64,000 nt of DNA from Cellulosimicrobium arenosum. Lineage in GTDB: Bacteria; Actinomycetota; Actinomycetes; Actinomycetales; Cellulomonadaceae. Within the stretch, counting starts at the first letter, position 1; the number at the start of each line of letters is the position of its first letter. Location: NCBI RefSeq assembly GCF_014837295.1, contig NZ_JACYHB010000003.1:62001-126000 (forward strand). Reading direction: 5' to 3'. Positions 33,477 through 42,453 of the stretch are shown here, in pieces. The translations under genes and the position numbers were made by a program. The notes under the pieces were generated by a model that worked only from the letters and a program-made list of their open reading frames with translations, did not search any database and was not told the DNA's origin.

Positions 33477-33950
33477 ATGACCGACACCGACCAGAGCGGC
33501 GCCGTCATCGACGCCGAGCAGTTCCAGGTCACGCGCACGCTCCGCATCGAGGCCCCGCCCGCGCGCGTGTGGGCGGCGCTCACGCAGGAGGACCTCATCA
33601 GCCAGTGGTTCGGGCAGCGGACCACGCTGCCCGACCTGCGCGTGGGCGGAGAGGGCGTCTTCGGGTTCGACGGGTACGGCGACGTCGGCGTCCGGATCGA
33701 GGAGTACGACGAGCCGGCCGTCCTCGCGTTCCGGTGGGGCGCATCCGTGGGCGAGGAGCTGCGGGTCGACAACTCCACCGTCGCCCGGTTCACGCTCGTG
33801 CCCGACGGCGCCGCCACCGTCCTGAGCGTCGTCGAGACCGGGTTCGAGCACCTCGCCGACCCGCGCGCCGCCATGGACGACAACCGCCAGGGCTGGACCG
33901 CCGAGCTCGACGAGCTCGTCGCGTTCCTCGACTCGGCGACGGTCGCGTGA
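33477..33950 (+). CDS. SRPBCC (AHSA1-like) domain protein
   Basis: This 157-residue START/SRPBCC-fold protein has the AHSA1 start motif LRIEAPPARVWAALTQEDLISQWF (about 22-45) and the C-terminal GWTAELDELVAFLDS helix. Such proteins bind hydrophobic ligands; AHSA1-like members paired with ArsR regulators are widespread and of unknown ligand. GAGAGGA precedes ATG 33477. The stop overlaps the GTG of the ArsR gene by four bases. Confidence 0.88.
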   Translation: MTDTDQSGAVIDAEQFQVTRTLRIEAPPARVWAALTQEDLISQWFGQRTTLPDLRVGGEGVFGFDGYGDVGVRIEEYDEPAVLAFRWGASVGEELRVDNSTVARFTLVPDGAATVLSVVETGFEHLADPRAAMDDNRQGWTAELDELVAFLDSATVA

Positions 33951-34288
33951 CCGTCGCCATGACAGGGACACCGCCCGCGGCGACGCTCACGCCCGTGTTC
34001 TCGGCGCTCGCGGACGACACACGCTGGCAGATCCTCGCCGAGCTCGGCCGCGCCGAGCTCTCGGCCTCCGGCCTGGCGGCGATCCTGCCCGTCAGCCGCC
34101 AGGCCATCGCCAAGCACCTCGCGGTGCTGGCGGAGGTCGGCCTCGTCGAACCCGTCCGGGTCGGTCGCGAGGTGCGCTACCGCGCGCTCGGCGCCCGGCT
34201 GGCCGAGACCGCGAGGGCGCTCGAGACGATCGGTGCGCAGTGGGACCGTCGCCTGGCGGCGATCAAGCGACTCGCCGAGACGCCGTAG
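33947..34288 (+). CDS. ArsR-family transcriptional regulator
   Basis: This 113-residue winged-helix protein has FSALADDTRWQILAELGRAE, SASGLAAILPVSRQAIAKHL (recognition helix) and LAVLAEVGLVEPVRVGREVRY, the regular ArsR core. It has no cysteine pair for metal sensing, so it probably responds to a small molecule or to the partner protein. GTG 33947 overlaps the SRPBCC stop; ATG 33959 is an alternative. The operator candidates are the dyads at 33391-33443. Confidence 0.9.
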   Translation: MTVAMTGTPPAATLTPVFSALADDTRWQILAELGRAELSASGLAAILPVSRQAIAKHLAVLAEVGLVEPVRVGREVRYRALGARLAETARALETIGAQWDRRLAAIKRLAETP

Positions 34289-34309
34289 CCGCGCGCCGGT
34301 GCCCAGCGC

Positions 34310-35308
34310 TCACTCGCGTGCGAGCAGCTCGAGCGTGTCGACGACGCGGTTCGAGAAGCCCCACTCGTTGTCGTACCAGGCGACGACCTTGACGTGCCGG
34401 CCGTCCACGCGGGTCAGCTCGGCGTCGAAGATCGCCGACGCCGGCTGGCCCGCGATGTCGCTGGAGACCAGCGGCTCGTCGGAGTAGTCGAGGATCCCGC
34501 GCAGCCCGCCGTCGGCCGCGGCGCGGTAGGCCGCGAGCACGTCGTCGCGCGAGACCTCGCGGGCCACGGTGGTGTTGAGCTCCACGAGCGAGCCCACGGG
34601 TACGGGCACGCGGATCGAGTCGCCGGACAGCCTGCCCGCGAGGCTCGGGAGCACCAGACCGATGGCCTTCGCGGCGCCGGTCGTGGTCGGGGCGATGTTG
34701 ACGGCGGCTGCCCGGGCCCGGCGCAGGTCCCGGTGCGGGCCGTCCTGCAAGTTCTGCTCCTGGGTGTACGCGTGCACGGTCGTCATGAAGCCGTGCTCGA
34801 TGCCCGCGAGGTCGTCGAGCACGGCCGCGAGCGGGGCGAGCGCGTTGGTGGTGCACGACGCGTCGGAGACGATCACGTGCCGCGCCGGGTCGTAGGCGTC
34901 CGTGTTCACGCCGTAGGCGAGCGTGACGTCGGCGCCCGCGGACGGCGCGCTGACCAGCACGCGTCGGGCGCCGGCGTCGAGATGGCCACGGGCGGCGTCG
35001 GCCGAGGTGAACCGGCCGGTGGACTCGAGCACGATGTCGACGCCGAGGTCCGCCCACGGCAGGCCGGCGGGCTCGCGCTCGCCCAGGACCGTGATGCGTC
35101 GCCCGTCGACCACGAGGTCGCTTCCGTCGACCTCGACGGGCCGGCCGAGGCGGCCGAGCGCGCTGTCGTAGCGCAGCAGGTGGGCGAGAGCATCGGGGGC
35201 GGTGAGGTCGTTGATCGCGACGACGTCGAGGTCGCTGTCGCGCTCGAGCAGGGCGCGCAGGGTGTTGCGGCCGATGCGGCCGAATCCGTTGATGGCGATG
35301 CGTGTCAT
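34310..35308 (-). CDS. gap: glyceraldehyde-3-phosphate dehydrogenase, type I
   Basis: This 332-residue enzyme has the NAD-binding start (RIAINGFGRIGRNTLRAL), catalytic Cys152 in SDASCTTNALAP, the phosphate-binding TTTGAAKAIG and WYDNEWGFSNRVVDT at the C-terminus. It makes 1,3-bisphosphoglycerate in glycolysis. It stands alone rather than in the usual gap-pgk-tpiA cluster, so it may be a second copy with a special role. AGGAAC precedes the ATG. Confidence 0.95.
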   Translation of the reverse strand: MTRIAINGFGRIGRNTLRALLERDSDLDVVAINDLTAPDALAHLLRYDSALGRLGRPVEVDGSDLVVDGRRITVLGEREPAGLPWADLGVDIVLESTGRFTSADAARGHLDAGARRVLVSAPSAGADVTLAYGVNTDAYDPARHVIVSDASCTTNALAPLAAVLDDLAGIEHGFMTTVHAYTQEQNLQDGPHRDLRRARAAAVNIAPTTTGAAKAIGLVLPSLAGRLSGDSIRVPVPVGSLVELNTTVAREVSRDDVLAAYRAAADGGLRGILDYSDEPLVSSDIAGQPASAIFDAELTRVDGRHVKVVAWYDNEWGFSNRVVDTLELLARE

Positions 35309-35479
35309 GGAGGGTTCCTTTCGTCGTCATCCATGCTCGACGGCGGCACGACCGGTCGACAGTGGCTCGAGAGCCACTCTGCGCAAGGAAGTCGCCAGAC
35401 ATGACGCCACCGGTCGCAAGGATCTCGCCCCGCCCTGCTCTCGCTCGTGCGATGAGGGCGGTCGGGCGACCCACCACAG

Positions 35480-36436
35480 TCAGGCCGAGAAGGTGTGCCG
35501 ATACTCCGTGGGGGACGTCCCGAGGATCCGGTGGAAGTGCAGGCGGAGGTTCGCCGCGGTGCCGAGCCCCACCCGGTGGGCGATGTGCTCCACGCCCAGG
35601 TCGCTGCGCTCCAGCAGCTCGCGCGCGAGGTCGACCCGCGCCCGGAGCACCCACTGCATCGGCGTGTACCCGGTCTCCTCGACGAACCGCCGCGAGAACG
35701 TCCGTGGGGAGACGCGGGCGTTGCCGGCGAGCACCTCCAGGGTCAGTCGCTCGGCCAGGTGCTCCAGCGCCCACGCTCGCGTCTCGGCGAACAGGTCGCC
35801 GAGCGGTTCCGGGACGCTGCGCGGCACGTACTGCGCCTGACCGCCGCTGCGGTACGGCGCGGCGACCAGCCGCCGGGCCACGTGGTTCGAGAGCCCGACG
35901 CCGTGGTCGCGCCGCACCAGGTGCAGGCAGAGGTCGATGCCCGACGCCGCGCCCGCCGACGTCAGCACGCCGCCCTCGTCGACGAACAGCACGTTCTCGT
36001 CCACCCGCACGAGCGGGTGCTTCTCGCGCAGCGCCCGGGTGTAGTGCCAGTGGGTCGTCGCGCGCCGGCCGTCGAGCAGGCCTGTCGCCGCGAGCGCGAA
36101 GGCCCCGGTCGAGATGGCCGCGAGCCGGGCCCCGCGCGCGTGGGCGTCCCGGAGCGCGTCGACGACGACGGCGGGCGGGTCGGCGTCCGCCGGGTTCCGG
36201 TACCCCGGGACGAACACGGTGTCCGCGCGCTCGAGCGCGTCCAGCCCCTCGGCCACGTGGTACGACAGGCCGTCGCCGCCCGTCACGAGCCCGGGCGCGG
36301 CACCGCAGACCCGCACCTCGTACGGCATGCTCGGCCGGCGGGAGAACACCTGCGCGGGGATCCCGACGTCGAGCGGCTTGGCCCCCTCGAGCACGAGCAC
36401 GGCGATCTGGTGGTTCGTCCTGCTCGCCCCGGTCAC
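35480..36436 (-). CDS. GlxA-family regulator (DJ-1/PfpI domain plus AraC HTH)
   Basis: This 318-residue protein has an N-terminal DJ-1/PfpI-like domain (about 8-185) and a C-terminal AraC/XylS DNA-binding domain (about 215-318; LTLEVLAGNARVSPRTFSRR, then EHIAHRVGLGTAANLRLHFH). The usual nucleophile-elbow Cys is replaced: AISTGAFALA has Ser where many members have Cys, so the domain is probably only a sensor. GTG 36436 has TAGGAT six bases upstream on the same strand and almost no leader, so it is likely leaderless. Confidence 0.9.
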   Translation of the reverse strand: MTGASRTNHQIAVLVLEGAKPLDVGIPAQVFSRRPSMPYEVRVCGAAPGLVTGGDGLSYHVAEGLDALERADTVFVPGYRNPADADPPAVVVDALRDAHARGARLAAISTGAFALAATGLLDGRRATTHWHYTRALREKHPLVRVDENVLFVDEGGVLTSAGAASGIDLCLHLVRRDHGVGLSNHVARRLVAAPYRSGGQAQYVPRSVPEPLGDLFAETRAWALEHLAERLTLEVLAGNARVSPRTFSRRFVEETGYTPMQWVLRARVDLARELLERSDLGVEHIAHRVGLGTAANLRLHFHRILGTSPTEYRHTFSA

Positions 36437-36531
36437 ACCAGGATCCTAGGCGCCGGCCACGTCGCTGCTCGGGCTCGCCGACTCCGCGGTCGCTCGGGGT
36501 CGCGAGCGGGCCGGAGCAGTGCGAGCGTGCC

Positions 36532-37860
36532 GTGGTGACGACCGAGACGACGACGCCCCTCTCCCGCTCGGTCGGTGGCCGCCTGCTCTACGTCTTCATC
36601 CTCGGCGACGTGCTGGGGGCGGGTGTCTACGCTCTCGTCGGGGAGATGGCCGGGAAGGTGGGAGGCGCGGTCTGGCTCCCGCTGCTCGTCGCCCTCGGGC
36701 TCTCGTTGCTCACCGCGGGCTCGTACGCGGAGCTCGTCACGAAGTACCCGGCCGCCGGCGGCGCCGCGGTGTTCGCGGAGCGTGCCTTCAAGGTGCCCGT
36801 CGTGTCCTTCCTCGTGGGCTTCTGCATGCTCGCCGCAGGGGTGACGAGCGCCGCCGGGCTGTCGCTCGCCTTCGCCGGTGACTACTTCGGGTCGTTCGTC
36901 GACCTCCCGGTCATCCCGGTGGCGCTGACCTTCCTGCTGCTCGTCGCCGCGCTCAACGCCCGGGGCATCCAGGAGTCCTTGCGGGCCAACGTGGCGATGA
37001 CCGCGATCGAGCTGTCTGGCCTCGTGCTGATCGTCGTGCTCGCGATCATGGTCTTCACGCGCGGGGAGGCCGAGCCCGGGAGAGCGCTCGAGCTCACCGA
37101 GGGCACCGCGCCCGCGGTCGCCGTCCTCTCCGCCTCGCTCATCGCGTACTACTCGTTCGTCGGCTTCGAGACCTCCGCCAACCTGGCCGAGGAGGTCAAG
37201 GACGTCCGCCGTGTGTATCCGCGCGCGCTGTTCGGGGCTCTGACCACTGCCGGGATCGTCTACGTCGCGGTGGGCGTCGCTGCCGTCGCCGTGACGACCC
37301 CGGAACAGCTCGCCGGCTCGACCGGCCCGCTCCTCGAGGTGGTCAGGGTGGCCGACGTCGTGCCGGAGGAGGTCTTCGCCGTGGTGGCCCTCGTCGCGGT
37401 GGCCAACGGAGCCCTCCTGACGATGATCATGGCGAGCCGCCTCACGTACGGCATGGCCCGGCAGGGGTTGCTCCCCGCCGGCCTGGCGCGCGTGCTGCCC
37501 GGCCGCAGGACCCCGTGGGTCGCCATCATCGCGACGACCGTCGTCGCGATGGCCCTGGTCTTCACGGGTGACCTCGGTGCGCTCGCCGAGACGGTCGTCC
37601 TCCTGCTCCTCTTCGTCTTCCTCAGCACGAACATCGCGGTCCTGGTCCTGCGGCGGGACACCGTCGACGAGGGCCACTTCCGCGTCGCGACCGTCGTCCC
37701 GGTGCTCGGGGCGGCGAGCTGCGTCCTGCTGCTGACCCAGCAGGCCCAGCAGACCTGGCTCCGAGCGGGGGCGCTGGTGCTCGTCGGAGTCGTGCTCTAC
37801 CTGGTCACACGCCTCGTCGGCCGCCGGGCCGGTGCTCGCACCGGCGAGGACGGCGACTGA
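36532..37860 (+). CDS. APC-family amino acid permease
   Basis: This 442-residue protein has about 12 helices. The N-terminal helix carries FILGDVLGAGVYALVGEMAG, the substrate-binding GAG loop of APC transporters, and AYYSFVGFETSANLAEEVKD (about 203-222) is the conserved FVGFE motif. GMARQGLLPAGLARVLPGRR is also standard. Two adjacent GTG codons (36532, 36535) can start the protein; a longer frame upstream is antisense to the GlxA gene and rejected. The substrate is not identifiable. Confidence 0.87.
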   Translation: MVTTETTTPLSRSVGGRLLYVFILGDVLGAGVYALVGEMAGKVGGAVWLPLLVALGLSLLTAGSYAELVTKYPAAGGAAVFAERAFKVPVVSFLVGFCMLAAGVTSAAGLSLAFAGDYFGSFVDLPVIPVALTFLLLVAALNARGIQESLRANVAMTAIELSGLVLIVVLAIMVFTRGEAEPGRALELTEGTAPAVAVLSASLIAYYSFVGFETSANLAEEVKDVRRVYPRALFGALTTAGIVYVAVGVAAVAVTTPEQLAGSTGPLLEVVRVADVVPEEVFAVVALVAVANGALLTMIMASRLTYGMARQGLLPAGLARVLPGRRTPWVAIIATTVVAMALVFTGDLGALAETVVLLLLFVFLSTNIAVLVLRRDTVDEGHFRVATVVPVLGAASCVLLLTQQAQQTWLRAGALVLVGVVLYLVTRLVGRRAGARTGEDGD

Positions 37861-37977
37861 CGCCAGGACGAGCTCGGTCCGTCATTCCTGCTGAGTTCCT
37901 CCGCCGTGTCGGCGCTCCCGGTGACCGGTCAGGAATCGAGAAGCACGCGCCGCCTGGTCGCTCCTACTGTTCCTCGC

Positions 37978-38610
37978 ATGGACACCACGCACCGCACCGC
38001 CATCGACCACGTCACCCTCGAGGTGGCCGACGCCGCCTCCGCGGAGGCCTTCTACGCCGAAGCCTTCGGGCTCGGCGACACCGTCCGCGTCCGGGAGGCG
38101 GATGCGCCGACGTCGGGCTTCCGCGGTTTCACGCTGTCGCTCGTGGTCGCGCAGCCGAGCACCGTCGACAGCCTGGTCGGCACGGCGCTCGACGCCGGCG
38201 CGACCGTGCTCAAGCCGGTCGCGAAGAGCTTCTGGGGGTACGGCGGCGTCGTCCGCGCGCCGGACGGCGCGATCTGGAAGGTCGCGTCGTCGGCGAAGAA
38301 GGACAGCGGCCCCGCCACGCGCGAGGTCGACGACGTCGTGCTGCTGCTCGGCGTGCAGGACGTCCGGGCGTCCAAGCAGTTCTACGCCGACCACGGTCTC
38401 GCGGTGGGCAAGAGCTTCGGGAGCAGGTACGTCGAGCTCGACACCCCCGGCTCGGCCCTCCGGCTCGCGCTCTACACGCGCCGCGCGGCCGCGAAGGACG
38501 CGGGCGTGGACCCGGACGGCTCCGGCTCGCACCGGCTGGTCGTCCACGGCGACGTCGTCGGCAGCCTCGTCGACCCCGACGGGTTCGAGTGGAGGGCCTC
38601 GCCGCGCTGA
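37978..38610 (+). CDS. glyoxalase/bleomycin-resistance (VOC) superfamily protein
   Basis: This 210-residue protein has two beta-alpha-beta-beta-beta halves: IDHVTLEVADAASAEAFYAE at the N-terminus and VDDVVLLLGVQDVRASKQFY near 120. The metal positions are only partly conserved. TACTGT lies seven bases before ATG 37978, which suggests a leaderless transcript. The function (lyase, dioxygenase or binding protein) is not assignable. Confidence 0.83.
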   Translation: MDTTHRTAIDHVTLEVADAASAEAFYAEAFGLGDTVRVREADAPTSGFRGFTLSLVVAQPSTVDSLVGTALDAGATVLKPVAKSFWGYGGVVRAPDGAIWKVASSAKKDSGPATREVDDVVLLLGVQDVRASKQFYADHGLAVGKSFGSRYVELDTPGSALRLALYTRRAAAKDAGVDPDGSGSHRLVVHGDVVGSLVDPDGFEWRASPR

Positions 38611-38672
38611 CCCGACCGACGCGACGGGCGCGCCGCGCAGGCCTGGCGTCACGTCGGGCAAGCGTCCGACGG

Positions 38673-38846
38673 TCACCCGGGTCCGCCGCTCCCGGACAGG
38701 GCGACGGCGATCCAGGACGCGAGCTGCGCGTCGTCGGCGATCGCGTCCCGGCGCACGGGGAGCCAGCCGGGCCCCATGTCCCGGCCGGTGCCCATCTCGG
38801 CCGCGGCAGCGCCCGGGCGGGCGAGCAGCTCTCGCCCGGTCGTCAT
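38673..38846 (-). CDS. small hypothetical protein
   Basis: This 57-residue reading frame on the minus strand has GGAG eight bases before its ATG and fills an otherwise empty gap. The C-terminal half (GWLPVRRDAIADDAQLASWI) looks like a folded segment rather than random translation. I recognise no family. It diverges from the winged-helix protein gene at 38959. Confidence 0.45.
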   Translation of the reverse strand: MTTGRELLARPGAAAAEMGTGRDMGPGWLPVRRDAIADDAQLASWIAVALSGSGGPG

Positions 38847-38958
38847 GGTGCCTTCTCCGCGGTGAGGTCCCGGCGTGCTGTGCCCGGTCCAGCGTCCTCC
38901 GGCGGCGACGGTCCGGCAAGAGCGTGCGCGGGCGGCCCGGACGCGGCAGAGTCGTCCC

Positions 38959-40146
38959 GTGACGTCCGCACGGTCCGTGCCGTCAGCGCCCTCCGCCCGC
39001 GCGCTCAACCGCGCGACGCTCGCGCGCCAGCTCCTGCTCGCGCGCGAGGACGTCACCGTGCCCGAGGCCGTACGGCGCGTCGTCGCGCTGCAGGCCCAGC
39101 ACGCGCGGTCGCCGTACGTCGCGCTGTGGAACCGGGTGGGGGGCTTCGACCCGGCCGACCTCGACGCGTCGCTCGCGGACCGCACCGTCGTGAAGGGGTC
39201 GCTGCTGCGCATCGCCCTGCACCTCGTGCACGCCGGCGACTACGAGACCGTGCACACGGCGATGCAGCCGTCGTTGCGGGGCTCGCGCCTGCACGACCCG
39301 CGCTTCGCGGTCAGCGGCATCTCGATCGACGAGGCGCACGCGCTCGTGCCCGAGCTCCTCGCGTTCGCCGGGACCCCGCGCACGGCTGCCGAGCTGGAGC
39401 AGTGGGTCGACGCGCGGGTGCCGGAGATCCCGCGGGGCGCGTGGTGGGCGCTGCGCACGTTCGCGCCGCTGCACCACGTCCCCACGGGCGGCCCGTGGTC
39501 GTTCGGGACCCGGACCACCTACCGCGCGGCCGGGACCCCTGCGCTCCCGCGCGACGACCCGGCGTTCGACGCCGCCCTCCCCGCGCTCGTCGTGCGGTAT
39601 CTGGAGGGGTTCGGACCGGCGTCGGTCGCGGACGTCGCCCAGTTCATGCTGGTCCCGCGCGCCCGGGCCCGCGCCGCGGTCGCGGCCCTCGGCGATGCGC
39701 TCGACCGCTTCCCCGGACCGGACGGGGCCGAGCTGCTCGACGTCCCGGGCGCGCCACGGCCCGACGAGGACGTCCCGGCGCCGCCCCGGCTCCTGGGCAT
39801 GTGGGACGAGACGCTGCTCGCCTACGCGGACCGCTCCCGCGTCCTCCCGCCGGACGTCCGACCGCTGGTCACGCGCTCCAACGGCGACGTCCTGCCGAGC
39901 GTCCTCGTCGACGGGTACGTCGTCGGGGTGTGGCGACCGGCCGGCGCGGGCATCGAGGTCACGACCTACCGCCCCGTGCCCGACGACGCGTGGCCCGCCC
40001 TCGAGGCCGAGGCGCGGTCGCTCGTGGGGTTCCTCGCGGACCGGGACCCCGAGGTGTTCTCCCGGTACGGGCACTGGTGGGCGAAGCTCCCGCCCGGCTC
40101 GGTGCGGATGCTCGGCCTGCCGCGCCAGGGGTCGACGCTGCCGTGA
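38959..40146 (+). CDS. winged-helix DNA-binding domain protein (HTH_42/AlkZ-like)
   Basis: This 395-residue protein begins ALNRATLARQLLLAREDVTV and VRRVVALQAQHARSPYVALW, the opening of the DUF1006/HTH_42 family, whose members include the DNA glycosylase AlkZ. The characteristic Q-x-Q dyad of AlkZ-type glycosylases appears as QAQHA (about 34-38). Other conserved parts are VKGSLLRIALHLV and FGPASVADVAQFM. A role in excising damaged bases or crosslinks is possible but not shown. The GTG start at 38959 has only a weak ribosome binding site. Confidence 0.82.
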   Translation: MTSARSVPSAPSARALNRATLARQLLLAREDVTVPEAVRRVVALQAQHARSPYVALWNRVGGFDPADLDASLADRTVVKGSLLRIALHLVHAGDYETVHTAMQPSLRGSRLHDPRFAVSGISIDEAHALVPELLAFAGTPRTAAELEQWVDARVPEIPRGAWWALRTFAPLHHVPTGGPWSFGTRTTYRAAGTPALPRDDPAFDAALPALVVRYLEGFGPASVADVAQFMLVPRARARAAVAALGDALDRFPGPDGAELLDVPGAPRPDEDVPAPPRLLGMWDETLLAYADRSRVLPPDVRPLVTRSNGDVLPSVLVDGYVVGVWRPAGAGIEVTTYRPVPDDAWPALEAEARSLVGFLADRDPEVFSRYGHWWAKLPPGSVRMLGLPRQGSTLP

Positions 40147-40225
40147 CGAGCGGCGACGTGCGCGATCGGCAGAAGAGGTCCAAGGTGGGAGGGCCCCGGA
40201 CGACACCCGACACCTGAGGACCACC

Positions 40226-40666
40226 GTGGACACCGCGATCACTGAACCCAGCCTTCCCATGTCCCGGCCGTCTGCGTCGAGCGAGACGGTCAAGGTGTGG
40301 GAGCTGTCGTCGGTCGACCATCTGTCGAGCCTGCGCGAGGAGCTCGGTGCGGTGCTGGGCGGCGAGAGCTCTCCCGACGGCCGGCTCAGCGAGACGCCGG
40401 ACAAGCTCGTCCTGATCGCGTCGGAGCTCGCGACCAACGCGTTGCGGCACGGGCGCCCGCCGACCCGGGCACGGCTCGCGAAGGACGAGGGCTACTGGCT
40501 CCTGGAGGTCTCGGACCGCGAGCCCGACGCCGTCCCGCTGATCGCCGGAGAGCGGGCGCCGGGGGCCGGTGGGATGGGGCTCCGGCTCGCTCGCAAGCTG
40601 TCCCTGGACGTCGGGTGGTACACGGACGGCGACGTCAAGACGGTGTGGGCCACCTTCGCGACGTGA
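40226..40666 (+). CDS. HATPase_c (anti-sigma/SpoIIAB-like) ATP-binding protein
   Basis: This 146-residue protein has one GHKL ATPase domain: N-box IASELATNALRHG (about 70-82), G1-like DREPDAVP and G2-like GAGGMGLRLARKL (about 115-127). Actinobacterial single-domain members act as anti-sigma factor kinases that bind or phosphorylate STAS partners. No sigma or STAS gene is adjacent. GTG 40226 has GAGGA five bases upstream. Confidence 0.87.
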   Translation: MDTAITEPSLPMSRPSASSETVKVWELSSVDHLSSLREELGAVLGGESSPDGRLSETPDKLVLIASELATNALRHGRPPTRARLAKDEGYWLLEVSDREPDAVPLIAGERAPGAGGMGLRLARKLSLDVGWYTDGDVKTVWATFAT

Positions 40667-40708
40667 CCGACGCCGTCGCGCGGTGACGGCATCGCCGGAG
40701 CGTCCCCC

Positions 40709-42304
40709 TCACCGCTGCGCGAGGGCGCGCACGGTGGCGATGGTGTCCGCCTCGACCGCGGACTTGTCGTCGCGGTAGCGCACGACGCGCGCGAACCGCA
40801 GCGCGAGACCGCCGGGGTACCGGGTGGAGCGCTGCAGCCCGTCGAACGCGATCTCGACCACCTGCTCGGGGCGCACGTGCACGACGTACCCGTCGCTCGA
40901 GGTCTCCAGCTCGCGGAATCTCCGCGTCTGCCACTCGAGCGTCTCGTCCGTCATCCCCTTGAACGTCTTGCCGAGCATGACGAACCCGCCGTCCGGGTCC
41001 CGCGCGCCGAGCCAGATGTTCGACAGCCACCCGCTGCGCCGGCCCGACCCGTGCTCGACGGCGAGCACGACGAGGTCCAGCGTGTGGCGCGGCTTGACCT
41101 TGACCCAGCCGGCACCGCGCCGCCCGGCCGCGTACGGCGCGTCCAGCGACTTCACGACGACGCCTTCCTGCCCCTGCTCGACGGCGTCCTCGAAGAAGGT
41201 CGTCGCCTGCGCCGTGTCCTCGGTCACCAGACGTGGCACGGCCAGGACCGAGCCCGAGCCCGCGGCGTCGAGCAGGTCGTCGAGCACGGCGAGGCGCTCC
41301 CGCAACGGCTCGTCGAGCAGGTCGCGGCCGTCGACGTGCAGGACGTCGAAGAAGAACGGGGTGAGCGCGAGCTGCTCGTCGCCCGTGGCGGCGCGCTCGG
41401 TCTCGCGCGTCGCAGAGCGTGCCGCCGTCTCCTGGAAGGGCCGCGGGACGCCGTCCGCGCCGACGACGAGCGCCTCCCCGTCGAGCACGAGCATCCGGGC
41501 CGGCAGGGCACGCACCGCGGCGACGATCCCGGGCACGCGCGGGGTGATGTCGTCGAGCGAGCGCGTGAAGACGTGCACCTCGTCCTCGGCCCGGTGCACC
41601 TGGATCCTGATGCCGTCGAGCTTGACGTCGACCGCGACCTCGTCCGCGCGTCCGCCGTCACCGCCCGGCGAGCGGAGCTTCTCGAAGGCCCCGGCGACGT
41701 CCGGTGCCGAGGCGGCGAGCATCGGCCGCACGGGGCGGCCGACCTCGAGCGTGAAGCCCGCGAGCGAGGCGAGCGCCTCGTCGCGACGGTCCGCCGCGAG
41801 CGCGGCACTCGCCACCGGACCCGTCGCGCCCCGCAGCATCACGGCGCGACGCACCGCCTCCGCGGGTACCCCCGCGGCCTCCGCGACGGCGTCGACCACG
41901 ACCGAGTCCAGAGCGCCCTGCCGCAGCTCGCCCGAGACGAGGCCCGCCAGGAGCTTCTGCTCGGGCGCGGTCGCCGCACCGAACAGCGTGGTGGCAGCTT
42001 CCTGGCGCGCCGTCCCCGAGCCGGGACCCGAGAGGTCGGCCATGCGCGCGAACGCCGCGTCGACCGCGACGAGCGTGAGCGACGGCTCCGCCGCCGGAGG
42101 CGGCAGCTCGCGCAGCGAGCGCCACCCGAGCCCCGTGCGGCGCTGTCGCAGCTCTCCGGCGAGGTACGCGACGGCGATCTCGACGTCCTCGCCGACCGCA
42201 CGAGCGGCGCGGCGGAGCAGGTCGGCGATCGCCGCGCGCTTGGCGAGCCGCGAGCGGGTGGCGGCGACGGCGTCGGACGTGGCGGCGACCTCGGCGAGCA
42301 GCAT
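40709..42304 (-). CDS. ligB: ATP-dependent DNA ligase
   Basis: This 531-residue protein has an N-terminal helical DNA-binding domain, then the nucleotidyltransferase motif I VDVKLDGIRIQVHR (K is the AMP-accepting lysine), motif III-like LVLDGEALVV, motif IV EGVVVKSLDAPYAAGRRG and motif V WVKVKPRHTLDLVVLA. The layout is that of mycobacterial LigB and archaeal ligases. It seals nicks with ATP and is accessory to the NAD-dependent LigA. CAGGAT lies five bases before ATG 42304. Confidence 0.93.
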   Translation of the reverse strand: MLLAEVAATSDAVAATRSRLAKRAAIADLLRRAARAVGEDVEIAVAYLAGELRQRRTGLGWRSLRELPPPAAEPSLTLVAVDAAFARMADLSGPGSGTARQEAATTLFGAATAPEQKLLAGLVSGELRQGALDSVVVDAVAEAAGVPAEAVRRAVMLRGATGPVASAALAADRRDEALASLAGFTLEVGRPVRPMLAASAPDVAGAFEKLRSPGGDGGRADEVAVDVKLDGIRIQVHRAEDEVHVFTRSLDDITPRVPGIVAAVRALPARMLVLDGEALVVGADGVPRPFQETAARSATRETERAATGDEQLALTPFFFDVLHVDGRDLLDEPLRERLAVLDDLLDAAGSGSVLAVPRLVTEDTAQATTFFEDAVEQGQEGVVVKSLDAPYAAGRRGAGWVKVKPRHTLDLVVLAVEHGSGRRSGWLSNIWLGARDPDGGFVMLGKTFKGMTDETLEWQTRRFRELETSSDGYVVHVRPEQVVEIAFDGLQRSTRYPGGLALRFARVVRYRDDKSAVEADTIATVRALAQR

Positions 42305-42453
42305 GCTCCATCCTGACGCCGACCACCGCGGGCGCGCTCGCGGAGGCGGCCATGGGGCCGACGCCGCGCAGCGGTTGCGGGCCCACGCGTCCGCGCCGAC
42401 GCTGGGTCTCGGTCCGGAGGTGGGCCGCTCGACCGGCGCCCCCGGAGGAACGT

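Noticed and set aside
35302-36531. 410-codon extension upstream of the amino acid permease
   Set aside because: It is antisense to the GlxA and GAPDH genes and Arg/Pro-rich; the permease fold begins at the GTG codons near 36532.
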